DNA from: Sphingomonas sp. UV9
GTDB taxonomy: Bacteria; Pseudomonadota; Alphaproteobacteria; Sphingomonadales; Sphingomonadaceae
Length of the DNA stretch: 64,000 bases
Direction: 5' to 3'
Assembly (NCBI RefSeq): GCF_004101245.1
Contig: NZ_SCIN01000002.1
Span: 62,001-126,000 of the forward strand
Part shown: in pieces, positions 9,399-19,084 of the stretch
Numbering within the stretch: the stretch's first letter is position 1
How the letters are laid out: each line of letters starts with the position of its first letter
Translations under genes and position numbers: made by a program
The notes under the pieces: model-generated
Told to the model about the DNA's origin: nothing
Databases searched by the model: none
Seen by the model: only the letters and a program-made list of their open reading frames with translations

Positions 9399-9806
9399 CT
9401 ACCGAGCATCATTTTTCCGTCCTCCGAATTCCGGCAAGATCAGGTTCACCGCGTAATACTGACCGCTCGACCTGGAATCGGGCGTTCGCAGTTTCAAAGT
9501 CAGCGCGTCTGAAACGACTGCGTTTTGTCGCTCGACCGTTTTACGTGCCTGCCTCGCTTCGTTGTCGATGCAGGACTGGGCTACGATGTAGCGACTTCGG
9601 ACGATTGATAGGATCCGTTCATGGCATGCGCGTGTATGCGCGGTGCTGAGATCGCAGCCGTCACACCGGTGGGCGACGGCGTTCGGTACCGAAGTCCATC
9701 TCCCGTTGATCGGAGCATAGGCGTCCGGCTTTAGCCAAGAAACGCGTCCGGGCTTCGGCGGCGTGCCCACAGTGGAGGACGCTGGATCCGTGACCGTCGC
9801 GGTCAT
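9399..9806 (-). CDS. Hypothetical protein (doubtful)
   Basis: A 135-residue reading frame with no recognised family. The middle holds a CDGCDLSTAHTRACHE cysteine/histidine cluster and an amphipathic helix-like RSRYIVAQSCIDNEARQARK. The ATG start at 9806 has no convincing ribosome site. It could be a small decayed gene or chance coding upstream of the response regulator, 55 bases away on the same strand. Confidence 0.3.
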   Translation of the reverse strand: MTATVTDPASSTVGTPPKPGRVSWLKPDAYAPINGRWTSVPNAVAHRCDGCDLSTAHTRACHERILSIVRSRYIVAQSCIDNEARQARKTVERQNAVVSDALTLKLRTPDSRSSGQYYAVNLILPEFGGRKNDAR

Positions 9807-9846
9807 GGCCGCAGTGACGGCCAGCTACGGAGACCCCAACACATCG

Positions 9847-10956
9847 TTAACCTAACCGAATAGGGGACAGCTCATCAGTGTCGTAGCCAAGGGTCGTGAC
9901 GTCCTCTTTGCGCGCCAGTGCCGCCGCCACCCGGCTGAGTTCGGGTGCAGTCTGGATGCCGTAGCCGCCGAGCGCTGCCATCCAGAAGAAATCCGGCACT
10001 TGCCCATCATAGCCGACGACAGGTGAGCGATCCTCGACGAAGGAGCGGAGGCCAGCCCAACGGTGCGGAATCCGCTTCACTTCCAGGGTGGTCGTCCGCT
10101 CGATCTTGTCCACGGCGATGGCGATGTCGAGGTCCTCGGGCTGCGCATCGCACGGATCGCTTATTCCCTCGTCTGCCGGCGACAGCAGGAGCATGCCTGC
10201 GTCCGGCTTGAGGTAGAACGCTTCGTTCACGTCGAACAGCACTGGCCACTCACCGATGGCCGAACCAGCGGGCGGGTCGATCAGCAACGCGGTTCGCCGA
10301 TAGGACTGCAAGCCAATCCGTTGCGCTCCCGCCATGGCGCCGACCTCGTCTGCCCAGGCGCCCGCGGCGTTGACGACGACGGTGCAATCGATCCCGCCGT
10401 TACTCGTCGTGAGACGCCAGCCGTTGCCGATCCGTTGCAGCGCGCTGACCTGCGCCGACTGCTGTATCACGCCGCCTCTGGAACGGAACAGGCGAAGATA
10501 TCCCTGCTGGAGCTCATGGACCTCGATGTCAGCGATCGTCGTAACCAGTGCGGCACTGCCGAGTTGATCGCGGCGCAGTATCGGGCAAAGTTCAATGGCG
10601 CGCTCGACGCTGATCGCGTTCCCGCTTCCTTCGGGCAGCGCCGCAACGAAGGATTGCAGCGTCGCCTCATCGCCTGGTGCCGCTATCATCAACAGGAGTC
10701 TCGGGTTGACGAGCTGACCGGCGGTGAACCCGGAAGGAGGGGCAAGGAAGAAGGGCCGGCTTGCCCGCGTGATGGCTTGGATCACCGCATTGCCGTAGAA
10801 ATCGGCGAGGACCGCGGCAGACCGCCCGGTGGCATGATATCCAGGCTGATCCTCGGTCTCGAGCAAGACCACCGAAGACTGTTCGGCAAGGTGCGCGGCA
10901 ATGGCGCTGCCCGCCATTCCAGCGCCGATGACCGCATAATCGAAATGTTCGTTCAT
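9847..10956 (-). CDS. FAD-dependent amino-acid oxidase/dehydrogenase (DAO family)
   Basis: A 369-residue DAO-family flavoprotein (glycine oxidase/D-amino-acid dehydrogenase type). The dinucleotide-binding GAGMAGSAIAAHL starts at residue 11. Family features include the GRSAAVLADFYGN segment, WRLTTSNGGIDCTVVVNAAG and the C-terminal WMAALGGYGIQTAPELSR FAD-binding motif. The start at 10956 was chosen because its ATG overlaps the TGA of the upstream oxidoreductase gene (ATGA). The longer frame upstream of it is merely the shadow of that gene. The likely reaction is oxidative deamination of a D- or N-substituted amino acid to an imino acid. Coupling to IorAB suggests that the resulting aryl-pyruvate is decarboxylated next (inference). 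Confidence 0.9.
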   Translation of the reverse strand: MNEHFDYAVIGAGMAGSAIAAHLAEQSSVVLLETEDQPGYHATGRSAAVLADFYGNAVIQAITRASRPFFLAPPSGFTAGQLVNPRLLLMIAAPGDEATLQSFVAALPEGSGNAISVERAIELCPILRRDQLGSAALVTTIADIEVHELQQGYLRLFRSRGGVIQQSAQVSALQRIGNGWRLTTSNGGIDCTVVVNAAGAWADEVGAMAGAQRIGLQSYRRTALLIDPPAGSAIGEWPVLFDVNEAFYLKPDAGMLLLSPADEGISDPCDAQPEDLDIAIAVDKIERTTTLEVKRIPHRWAGLRSFVEDRSPVVGYDGQVPDFFWMAALGGYGIQTAPELSRVAAALARKEDVTTLGYDTDELSPIRLG

Positions 10957-13900
10957 TGACTCACCGAAGCCGTGTTGGGACCAACGCTCTGCTCGAGACG
11001 GTCCAGGAGTGCGGTCGCAGAAGCGTTCTTGACGTGTCCGAAGCCGCGCACGTCGAGCGGCGCCTTTGCAAGGGCGATCGCATCCTTGAGACGTTGGGCG
11101 GTAAGATTCGCGGCGCTGGTACGCATCGCGGCTTCGAAGGTATCGCGCAGCGTCCGCTCCAGCCGACGCTCCTTCGTGCGACCGAAGGGGTCGAACGGTC
11201 CTTCGCGAAGGTGCTTCAGTGCGCTGAGGATGCCGAACAGGTGCAGGATCCACCCCCCGAAGGCGATCTTGCGGGGATGACCAGTCCGGGGATCGGTTCT
11301 GGCCATAAGCGGCGGCGCCAGATGAACTCGGATCTTCGGAGCCCGCGCGAAGGTATCCTCGATAGCGGCTCGGAAGCGTCCGTCGGAATACAGGCGCGCG
11401 ACCTCGTATTCATCCTTGTAGGCCATCAACTTGTAGGCGGAGCGCGCGACCGCCCAAGCTAAATCGTTTTCTCGATCGAAGCGTTCGGCGTGGCCGCGAA
11501 CCATGGCGATCAGATCGACGTAACGCTTGGAATATGCGCCATTCCAGTATCTGCCGAGGTCAGCGGCGCGCGCGGTAACGAAGTCGTCCAGCGTCTGCGG
11601 TTCCGATTCCGCGGTGATGACCCCTTCGACGGCAGCCCGCCGTCCAGCATCGAATGCCGCCCGATTGGCAGTCGCCGCTCGCCCGCTTCGTTCGATCCCC
11701 TTGGCAATGGACTCCAAGGCGAGCGGGACGGTTCCAAGCTGCCAAGCATAGCCGAGCAGCAGCATGTTTGCCGCGATGGCATCGCCCACCGTCTCTAACG
11801 CCAGTCGGCTAGCAGGTATCAGGTCAGGCACACGCCCCGCCATTGCGGCTAGGCGTACCGTGATCGCCTCCTCGGGTATCTGGAGATCACGATCCAGCTG
11901 GAAGCCCGCCGTCGCCACCGTCTGGTCGCTTCCGACGATCCGCGTACCCGCATCGATGGTCGCCAGCACATCGGGTTGCGCCGCCGCAACGAGGTCTGAA
12001 GCGAGCACAAGCTGCGCCTCTCCCGCTCCCACCTTCGCCGCAGGGACGGCCGACCCCCAAGGCCGGATACGAACATGGCTGGTCACGGCGCCGCCCTTTT
12101 GGCTCAATCCCGTCATGTCGAAGAGATGAACGTCGTATCCTTCGATGCGCGCAGCCCGGCCGATCAGCGCGCCGACCGTCACCACGCCGGTCCCGCCAAT
12201 TCCGGCGATGACGAGATCAAAACCGCGCCCGAAGGGAGGGAGGATCGGGTCGGGAAGTGGCCCGGAAGCTGTGGTCCCCTTGCTGGCGACCTTGTCCGAC
12301 TGCTTGCGCAGAACGGCGCCCTCGATCGTGACGAAGGACGGGCAGAAGCCCGCCGTGCACGAGAAGTCCTTGTTGCAGGCCGACTGGTCGATGACTCGCT
12401 TTCGCCCGACCTCGGTTTCCAGCGGCTGTATCGCGAGGCAGTTCGACGTAGCGGAACAGTCGCCGCACCCCTCACAGACCAGCGCGTTGATGAAGGTCCG
12501 CTGATCGGGATCCGCAAGGACCCCGATCTTGCGACGACGCCGCTTCTCCGCCGCACAGATCTGATCGTAGATCAGCACGGTCACGCCATAAGCTTCGCGT
12601 AGCTCCGCCTGGACTCTGGCAAGTTGATCACGTGAGTAGAGCTCGGTTCCCGCCGGAAGCGGTTCATCGCGAAACCGTTCCGGGTACTCGGACAGCACGA
12701 CGATGCGTCCGACGCCCTCGGCCCGCACCTGCGCGACGATCGCCGCGACGGTGAGTCCTCCCTCGACCGCCTGTCCGCCGGTCATGGCGACAGCGTCGTT
12801 GAACAGGATCTTGTACGTGATCGTCGTGCCGGTCATCACAGCTGCACGAATGGCGAGCGATCCCGAGTGATTGTAGGTTCCATCGCCCAGATTCTGAAAG
12901 ATGTGGGGCGTTGCCGTAAAGGCGGAGAGGCCGATCCAGTTGGCGCCTTCCGCTCCCATGTGCCCCATGGGAATGGGGTTTCGCTCCGGATGGAAGCTCG
13001 CCATGCCGTGGCACCCTATTCCGGTGCCGCCAGAAGAGCCTGCTGGGACCTTCGTAGACAGATTGTGCGGGCATCCAGGGCAGAAGGCGGGGCGGCGGAC
13101 GGCGAGGGGCAATGGACCGCTTCCGCGAGCGCTGCGGGCTTCAACGACCGCGCGTGCGGCCCTGAATCCCGGCATCGCGTCGGTCATTCCGGGAAACGCC
13201 GCCCCGATCCGTGCCGCCAACGCCAAGGCGACGGACGTCGGATCCAACGGGAGGTCCGAGGGCAGGAGGGGATGCCCATCGCCATCCGTCTTGCCGGTGA
13301 TGCGCGGGCGATGCTCCGATCCGTACAGGAGCGTCGCGGCCTGTGCCTCCATATGCGGTCGCTTCTCCTCGACGAACAGTAGTTCCTCCGCCTCAGCCGA
13401 GACGTCGGCCAGTGCCGAAGGATCGAGCGGATAGATCATCGCGACCTTGAACACCGCAATGCCGGCGTCCACCGCCACGGTCTCGTCGATGCCGAGGATG
13501 CTCAGCGCGGCCAGCACATCAGGATAGGCCTTGCCCGCCGTCACGATCACCAAGCGGCCACGTCCCGCTCCGAAAGTAATGGCATCAAGGCGGTTTGATC
13601 GTGCGAAGGCGCTCGCGCGAGGCAGCTTGTGGCGCGTCAACCGAACGTCCTGCACCTGAGTCGCCAGGATCTCGGGGCGGATGTGAACGCCACCTTCTAC
13701 AGGCGGAAGGTCAGGCACGACGAACTCGCTGCGGATCGCCGCGCTGACCGCCTCGGTTGCTTCCGCCGTTTCATTCACAAGCTTCAGGCCAACGAGCAGC
13801 CCCGAGTATCGAGACATGGCCATCGCGGCGAGCGACATTTCCATGATCTCCGACACCGAACTCGGATACAGCGTGGGGACGCCCCAGCTGGCGAGCGTCA

Positions 13901-14384
13901 GGTCGCTCTGGTGCGCGGTGGTCGAGGACTTGCCAGTGTGATCGTCGCCATAGATAAGGACGATGCCGCCATTGGGCGCCACACCCTGCAGATTGGCATG
14001 CTTGATCGCATCTCCCGAACGGTCGACACCCGGCCCCTTGCCGTACCATATGCCGAACACCCCATCGAATTTCGGGTCCGGCAGGAAAGCCAGTTGCTGC
14101 GTTCCCGCGACCGCCGTCAGAGCCAGATCCTCGTTGATCCCCGGGTGGAAGATCACGTTCGCCTTACCCAGCCGCGCCGCGGCCGCCCAAAGCGCATCGT
14201 CGTAGCCGCCGAGCGGCGAACCTCGGTAACCACTGATGTATCCGGCAGTGTGCAGGCCCCGGCGCTGGTCGAGTTCGCTCTGGACCAGAGGAAAGCGAAC
14301 AAGAGCTTCGCGCCCGCTCAGCAGGACGCGCTCGTCTCCGGGTCGCGATGCTTCATCAGCTTGCAATAGGACTGTATCTGACAT
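10953..14384 (-). CDS. Fused indolepyruvate:ferredoxin oxidoreductase (IorA-IorB)
   Basis: A 1143-residue single-chain 2-oxoacid:ferredoxin oxidoreductase that turns aryl-pyruvates into aryl-acetyl-CoA with ferredoxin reduction. Domain order is pyrimidine-binding domain (GYISGYRGSPLGGYDDALW), TPP-binding core (FCPGCPHNLSTKVP about residue 436 and GIGCHGMASFHPERNPIPMG), iron-sulfur cysteines (VCEGCGDCSATSNC about 635, then CNKDFSCTAGFCPSF), then the IorB-like gamma domain (GIGGTGVVTVGALIGRAA about 728). I place the start at 14384 because a GAGAGGG ribosome site lies just upstream. An in-frame ATG six codons earlier is less likely. A conserved palindrome (14435-14451) sits 51 bases upstream of the start. 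Confidence 0.93.
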   Translation of the reverse strand: MSDTVLLQADEASRPGDERVLLSGREALVRFPLVQSELDQRRGLHTAGYISGYRGSPLGGYDDALWAAAARLGKANVIFHPGINEDLALTAVAGTQQLAFLPDPKFDGVFGIWYGKGPGVDRSGDAIKHANLQGVAPNGGIVLIYGDDHTGKSSTTAHQSDLTLASWGVPTLYPSSVSEIMEMSLAAMAMSRYSGLLVGLKLVNETAEATEAVSAAIRSEFVVPDLPPVEGGVHIRPEILATQVQDVRLTRHKLPRASAFARSNRLDAITFGAGRGRLVIVTAGKAYPDVLAALSILGIDETVAVDAGIAVFKVAMIYPLDPSALADVSAEAEELLFVEEKRPHMEAQAATLLYGSEHRPRITGKTDGDGHPLLPSDLPLDPTSVALALAARIGAAFPGMTDAMPGFRAARAVVEARSARGSGPLPLAVRRPAFCPGCPHNLSTKVPAGSSGGTGIGCHGMASFHPERNPIPMGHMGAEGANWIGLSAFTATPHIFQNLGDGTYNHSGSLAIRAAVMTGTTITYKILFNDAVAMTGGQAVEGGLTVAAIVAQVRAEGVGRIVVLSEYPERFRDEPLPAGTELYSRDQLARVQAELREAYGVTVLIYDQICAAEKRRRRKIGVLADPDQRTFINALVCEGCGDCSATSNCLAIQPLETEVGRKRVIDQSACNKDFSCTAGFCPSFVTIEGAVLRKQSDKVASKGTTASGPLPDPILPPFGRGFDLVIAGIGGTGVVTVGALIGRAARIEGYDVHLFDMTGLSQKGGAVTSHVRIRPWGSAVPAAKVGAGEAQLVLASDLVAAAQPDVLATIDAGTRIVGSDQTVATAGFQLDRDLQIPEEAITVRLAAMAGRVPDLIPASRLALETVGDAIAANMLLLGYAWQLGTVPLALESIAKGIERSGRAATANRAAFDAGRRAAVEGVITAESEPQTLDDFVTARAADLGRYWNGAYSKRYVDLIAMVRGHAERFDRENDLAWAVARSAYKLMAYKDEYEVARLYSDGRFRAAIEDTFARAPKIRVHLAPPLMARTDPRTGHPRKIAFGGWILHLFGILSALKHLREGPFDPFGRTKERRLERTLRDTFEAAMRTSAANLTAQRLKDAIALAKAPLDVRGFGHVKNASATALLDRLEQSVGPNTASVSQ

Positions 14385-14434
14385 GATCCCTCTCGCGATC
14401 ACGATGCACGCTGAGGACGTACTTGAAAAGGGAA

Positions 14435-14451
14435 TTTTCTAAAAAAGAAAA
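14435..14451. promoter_or_regulatory. Palindromic operator, site 1 (AATTTTCY-N5-RGAAAA)
   Basis: TTTTCT-N5-AGAAAA preceded by AA, in the divergent region between the IorAB gene and the LeuT-like transporter gene. The same pattern occurs at 25516-25532 and 35720-35736. It lies 51 bases upstream of IorAB, the same distance as site 3 from its gene. Confidence 0.6.
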
Positions 14452-14566
14452 CTAAGGGCTTGGTCGCGATCCCTAAGGTCCAATATTCTCTTGTAATGTT
14501 ATGGGGCTTCGTCATTTAGTTTGCGATAAACGCAAAAATGTCTAGGCTCGTGAAAAGGGGGGGGTG

Positions 14567-15688
14567 ATGATCGAGCAACGGCGACGACACCTGTTCAATC
14601 GGTTCTTCCTCCCTGGTTTCGCGTTCAAGGCGGTCGTCATCGGCGGTGGTTATGCGACAGGACGCGAGCTCGCGACGTTCTTCGTACCGGCAGGGCCGAT
14701 GGGAGGGATCTATGGCATTCTGCTCGCAACCGTGATCTGGAGTGGGCTCTGCGTGCTCACCTTCCTCTTCGCTCGGCAGACCGCGAGTCTCGACTACCGG
14801 GCCTTCTTCCAGCACCTGCTCGGTCCGGGATGGTTGCTGTTCGAGATCGCGTTCCTGCTCGCTCTCGTCGTCATCCTTGCCGTCTTCGCCGCTGCCGCAG
14901 GGTCGATCGGCAGTGCGCTGTTCGACGCGCCTCACGTAGTGGGTTCGCTGGCGCTCGTTCTCGGAATCGCGCTATTTGCCGCCTTCGGCAACAAGGCGGT
15001 CGAGTGGCTGTTCAAATACGTCACCTACTTCCTCTATGCGACCTATCTTATCTTCGCCTGCCTCACCTTCACTCGCTATGGCGACCGCATCATGTCGTCC
15101 TTCGCCAACGCGCCCGCAGCGAGCGGGTGGATGGCCGGCGGCACGACCTATGCCGCATACAACGTCATCGGGGCGATCGTGATCCTACCGGTGACCCGGC
15201 ACCTGACCTCAAGACGGGACGCGGTCATCGCGGGAGCGCTGTGCGGGCCGCTCGCCATGCTGCCCGCACTCGTGTTCTTCCTATGCATGATGGCGTTCTA
15301 TCCGGCGATCGGAAGCGTGGAACTGCCCTCGGACTATATACTCGCGCGTCTTGATGCGCCGGCTTTCCGAATGATCTTTCAAGCCATGATCTTTGCCGCA
15401 CTGCTGGAGAGCGGTGTCGGGAGCGCGCATGCGATCAACGAACGGATCATCCATGTCTATCATCGCCATTTCGATCGGCCGTTCACCGTGGTCCAACGCC
15501 TGGGCGTCACGTTGACGGTGCTCTTCGGCGCCGCGATCGTCGCCGACCGTGTCGGTCTGGTGACGCTGATCGCGCAGGGCTATACCTGGCTCGCCTACAC
15601 CTTTATCGCCGTGTACGCGCTGCCGCTCGTCACCTACGGCGCGTGGTGCATCCTGAAACACCACCGTACGCACGTAGCGGCGGCATGA
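14567..15688 (+). CDS. LeuT-fold-like membrane transporter (YkvI family)
   Basis: A 373-residue polytopic inner-membrane protein with about ten hydrophobic segments. The first helix carries the broken-helix signature VVIGGGYATGRELATFF, typical of the YkvI/amino-acid-transporter-like family, distantly related to LeuT-fold sodium symporters. The start is ATG at 14567, preceded by an A/G-rich tract (a GTG one codon earlier is possible). Its last codon overlaps the ATG of the following aminotransferase gene (ATGA), so it is likely to import the substrate of that enzyme. The actual substrate is unknown; an amino acid is the most reasonable guess. Confidence 0.82.
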   Translation: MIEQRRRHLFNRFFLPGFAFKAVVIGGGYATGRELATFFVPAGPMGGIYGILLATVIWSGLCVLTFLFARQTASLDYRAFFQHLLGPGWLLFEIAFLLALVVILAVFAAAAGSIGSALFDAPHVVGSLALVLGIALFAAFGNKAVEWLFKYVTYFLYATYLIFACLTFTRYGDRIMSSFANAPAASGWMAGGTTYAAYNVIGAIVILPVTRHLTSRRDAVIAGALCGPLAMLPALVFFLCMMAFYPAIGSVELPSDYILARLDAPAFRMIFQAMIFAALLESGVGSAHAINERIIHVYHRHFDRPFTVVQRLGVTLTVLFGAAIVADRVGLVTLIAQGYTWLAYTFIAVYALPLVTYGAWCILKHHRTHVAAA

Positions 15689-16896
15689 GTTCCTCACAAA
15701 CACAGCGTCGGCGTTCCCGACCGGTCCTGATCGACCCTTTCCACGCCATCGACATCAGCCGGCTTGCGCATGAGCTCGAGGCCGCCGGCCAGAACGTGAT
15801 CCACATGGAGTTCGGCCAGCCATCGACGGGCGCCCCCCGCAGCGCGATCGAAGCGGCACACCGTGTGCTCGACACCGACGGGATGGGGTATTGGGAAAGC
15901 CCCGCACTGCGCCATCGGATCGCGCGGCATTACGGCGAGACCCAGGGCATAGAAGTCGACCCGGCCAACATTCTACTGACGAGCGGTGCCTCACCCGCAC
16001 TCGTCCTCGCACTTCTCACCGCCTTCGAGCCGGGCAGCCGGGTGGCGTTCGCCCGTCCGGGCTATGTCGCCTATCGCAACAGCCTGAGGGCTTTGCACAT
16101 GAACCCGGTGGAGATCGAGTGCGGCGCCGACACCCGCTTCCAGCTGACCGCAGCGGCGCTGGATGCCATCGACGACTTCGATGGCACGATCATCGCCAGC
16201 CCAGCCAATCCGACCGGTACCATCCTCTCTCCCGAAGAACTGGCATCCATTGTGGCGTGCTGCGCCGCAAGGGACGCGACGATCGTTTCCGACGAGATCT
16301 ATCACGGCCTCACCTATGCCGCGCCGGCGACGTCCGTGTTGCGCTACACTCGCGAAGCGTTCGTCGTGAACAGCTTCTCCAAGTACTTCAGCATGGCCGG
16401 GTGGCGCCTCGGGTGGCTCGTCGTTCCAGACAGGTATCTCGCGGCAGCTCGTGCGAGGATCGGTAACTTGTTCCTTTCGCCGCCTTCGCTAGCGCAGCAC
16501 GCCGCCTTGGCGGCGTTCGACAGCACCGGTGAACTCGAGGCGCACGTAGCCACCTATCGGCGAAATCGGGAACTTCTTCTCGACGCACTGCCGCGACTGG
16601 GTCTGGACATGATGGCACCGCCGGACGGTGCCTTCTACCTCTACATCAGCGTGGCGCACCTTACCGACGACTGCGTCGAGTTCTGCCGCCGGATGCTGGA
16701 AGCCACGGGCATCGCCGTCGCACCGGGCATAGACTTCGATCCTCAGGGCGGGCGACAGTTCATCCGGCTGAGCTTCGCCGTTTCGAGCGAACTCGTCGTC
16801 GACGCGATCGAGCGGCTCGGCGCCTGGTTGCCGATCATCGCACGTTCGCTGGTTTCGCCGCCCCATGACCACGAAACGTCGGCTCGGACCTCTTAG
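15685..16896 (+). CDS. PLP-dependent aminotransferase, class I/II
   Basis: A 403-residue fold-type I aminotransferase. Seen are the N-terminal IHMEFGQPSTGAP, the GASPALVLALLTAF cofactor-phosphate region, ASPANPTGT, the PLP-ring SDEIYHGLTY and the Schiff-base Lys in NSFSKYFSMAGWRLGW. It is close to MalY/PatA-like and aspartate/aromatic enzymes, so the amino donor is not certain. The start at 15685 overlaps the transporter stop. It should remove the amino group of an imported amino acid, feeding an oxoacid to IorAB. Confidence 0.92.
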   Translation: MSSSQTQRRRSRPVLIDPFHAIDISRLAHELEAAGQNVIHMEFGQPSTGAPRSAIEAAHRVLDTDGMGYWESPALRHRIARHYGETQGIEVDPANILLTSGASPALVLALLTAFEPGSRVAFARPGYVAYRNSLRALHMNPVEIECGADTRFQLTAAALDAIDDFDGTIIASPANPTGTILSPEELASIVACCAARDATIVSDEIYHGLTYAAPATSVLRYTREAFVVNSFSKYFSMAGWRLGWLVVPDRYLAAARARIGNLFLSPPSLAQHAALAAFDSTGELEAHVATYRRNRELLLDALPRLGLDMMAPPDGAFYLYISVAHLTDDCVEFCRRMLEATGIAVAPGIDFDPQGGRQFIRLSFAVSSELVVDAIERLGAWLPIIARSLVSPPHDHETSARTS

Positions 16897-16956
16897 CCGG
16901 CAGGCGACTATCCGAGCTCACTACCCTCCTGCCTCGCCATATCGAAGGACACTTCC

Positions 16957-17301
16957 ATGAAGCCGCCGCACCTCGCACCTTACACCCAGGCCGGTGATCT
17001 CTTCTACCTGTCGGGACAATTGCCGTTCGACCAGACAGGGAAGATCATCAGCGACGATCTGGGCGAGCAGACGATGCAGACCTTGCGCAACATCGAAGGG
17101 TTATTGGCAACGATGGGTCTGTCGAGGAACGACATCGTGAAGACGACGATCTGGCTGGTGCCGGGTACGGATTTTGCGACATTCAACGACCGCTATGCCG
17201 ACTTCTTCGGCGACCATAAGCCGGCACGCTCCACGGTATTCAGCCAACTCGCCCTTCCGACCGCGAAGATCGAGATCGAGGTGATCGCACACCGCTCGTG
17301 A
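16957..17301 (+). CDS. RidA-family enamine/imine deaminase
   Basis: A 114-residue YjgF/YER057c/UK114 protein. Family marks are GDLFYLSGQLPFD at the start, QTMQTLRNIEGLLA, DIVKTTIWLV and the end segment PARSTVFSQLALPTAKIEIE, which includes the Arg that binds the substrate carboxylate. RidA proteins speed hydrolysis of reactive 2-iminoacids made by PLP enzymes and by flavin amino-acid oxidases. Both enzyme types are encoded close by, which explains its presence. It is 60 bases after the aminotransferase gene on the same strand. Confidence 0.92.
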   Translation: MKPPHLAPYTQAGDLFYLSGQLPFDQTGKIISDDLGEQTMQTLRNIEGLLATMGLSRNDIVKTTIWLVPGTDFATFNDRYADFFGDHKPARSTVFSQLALPTAKIEIEVIAHRS

Positions 17302-17537
17302 CCAAGCGTCTGTGACCGCGCATCATTGACTACGTCCTCGTGACCGGCCCGGCTCGCAATCCGCGCGACTTCGTATTACGAGCGTGGACAACGTTTGTCG
17401 GCAGGGAGGTCGAGTTGGATGATCGTGTCGATCACTACTGATCATGGGCGCGTCCCCTGTGCCGGAAGGCTCGCTTGCGCCGACGCTTCGCCTGGACCTC
17501 GGATAGGGGCCCCAGGGCCGCTGCTGAGCAGCCGAGC

Positions 17538-18467
17538 GTGACGTTGCGCATCATTTCGGCAGAGGAGGTCTCCGAAAGGCTGACTTACGATGTGGCGATC
17601 ACGTTGGTGCGTGACGCGATGGTCGCACTGTCCGCCGGACGGACGCGCCAGCTCCTGCGAGGAATTATCGATCTGGGAGCGGGTAGGATGTTCGGCGTGA
17701 TGCCCGGATCGCTCGACAAGGGCCCGTTCGGTGCCAAGTTGGTCAGCGTCTTTCCCGGCAGCGCGGGAGACGGCAGAAATGCACATCAGGGGCTGGTCGT
17801 CATCTTCGATCCCGAGACCGGCGCACCGGCGGCTGCGGTCGACGCGGGTGAACTGACTGCGATCCGTACCGCAGCCGCTTCGGCCGCTGCGACCCTGGCC
17901 TTGGCCAAGGCCGACGCGGTTCGGGTTGCCATACTCGGCACGGGTGAGCAGGCGCGGCGCCATATCGAGGCTCTCCAAAGCGTCCGCCCGCTCGTGCAGG
18001 TGACGATATGGGGCCGGGATGGATCTCGCGCTCGCGCCGTCGCCGACGAGTTCGGAGCCGTTGCGGCGGCGTCGGTGCAAGACGCGACCGCAGAGGCGGA
18101 TGTCATCTGTACGGTATCGGCCGCTGTCGAACCCATTCTGTACGCCGCCGATGTCCGGGAGGGCACTCACGTGAATGCCGTCGGTTCGAGCCGCGCCGGG
18201 CCGGCGGAGATCGCGGTAGATCTGGTCGCCCGGTCATGCTTCTACGCCGATCACCGCGACAGCGTCTTGAGCCAAGGCGCCGAATTCCTACGAGCGAAGG
18301 CGGCGGGGCAGATCGACGACGACCATGTTCTCGGCGAAATCGGCGAAGTGTTTGCCGGAACGCTCCGCGGGCGCACCTCCGACCGGAGCGTTACGCTCTA
18401 CAAGTCGCTTGGCCACGTGGTTCAGGACCTCGCTTGCGCCGCATGGCTGTGTCGCGACGGGAGCTGA
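17538..18467 (+). CDS. Ornithine cyclodeaminase / mu-crystallin family protein
   Basis: A 309-residue NAD(P)-binding protein. It has the N-terminal RIISAEEVSERLTYDVAI dimerisation strand, the GPFGAKLVSVFPGS substrate loop, ELTAIRTAAASAAATLAL, then the Rossmann signature VAILGTGEQARRHIEAL near residue 135 and GTHVNAVGSS. Members act as ornithine cyclodeaminase, alanine dehydrogenase, ketimine reductase or amino-acid racemase partners. GTG at 17538 is the preferred start because the family N-terminus matches there; the preceding in-frame 21 codons are not family-like. It follows RidA on the same strand and probably works on imine products of the same pathway. Confidence 0.88.
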   Translation: MTLRIISAEEVSERLTYDVAITLVRDAMVALSAGRTRQLLRGIIDLGAGRMFGVMPGSLDKGPFGAKLVSVFPGSAGDGRNAHQGLVVIFDPETGAPAAAVDAGELTAIRTAAASAAATLALAKADAVRVAILGTGEQARRHIEALQSVRPLVQVTIWGRDGSRARAVADEFGAVAAASVQDATAEADVICTVSAAVEPILYAADVREGTHVNAVGSSRAGPAEIAVDLVARSCFYADHRDSVLSQGAEFLRAKAAGQIDDDHVLGEIGEVFAGTLRGRTSDRSVTLYKSLGHVVQDLACAAWLCRDGS

Positions 18468-18653
18468 CCGTGGGGCTGTATGTCGGTTTGGGCGTATCAA
18501 GGAAAAGCCATACCGGAGTGACAGAGCGGCAGACCCAACTGGCGTGGAAAAGTCCAGATCAGTGAGTTTCAGGACGTCTGCTGTGCGAACGTGCGCCGGC
18601 CAACAGGAGGTCTTTTTCGACCGATTGATCCTCAAAGCCGCCACAAAGCGATC

Positions 18654-18812
18654 TCAGGGTGCGGCTAGCTTCCCACGATGATTTGCGCCGTCGAGTGCAG
18701 CGATGGCCTCGGACGTGTAAGCCGCAGCGACATGCTCGCTGTGGTCATCCAAAATATCGAGCGCCTGCTGGAGGAGTTTAATTGCATCACTCGCGGTCGT
18801 CGGGTTTGCCAT
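18654..18812 (-). CDS. Small acidic helical protein (52 residues), conserved-looking
   Basis: A short reading frame with a well-placed ribosome site (GGAGA, 7 bases before the ATG at 18812). The protein is mainly amphipathic helix: DAIKLLQQALDILDDHSEHV then AYTSEAIAALDGA. The regular leucine pattern and clean start and stop argue for a real gene. I do not recognise a named family. It stands alone between convergent metabolic genes. Confidence 0.55.
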   Translation of the reverse strand: MANPTTASDAIKLLQQALDILDDHSEHVAAAYTSEAIAALDGANHRGKLAAP

Positions 18813-19084
18813 GTGCGGTCTCCATCAGAAAGAAACGCCGCATGGCTTCATCCTTCATGGGACACGAAGCGCACGCGACCAAAATGCATCGGTAGAAGGA
18901 TCAGTCTGGCTCCTAGACGAGCGCTACACCCCTCACTATGCGGTAATTGCGCTGACGCGAGCGGCGAGATCGGCGTGCCGGATCGCTGTGGTTCACGATA
19001 AGACCATCGACCAGCACATCGCAACCCGACGATGGGTCAGCTTGTACTTAATGTCATCCTATTGATCAGCTCCCCGGTGAGACA

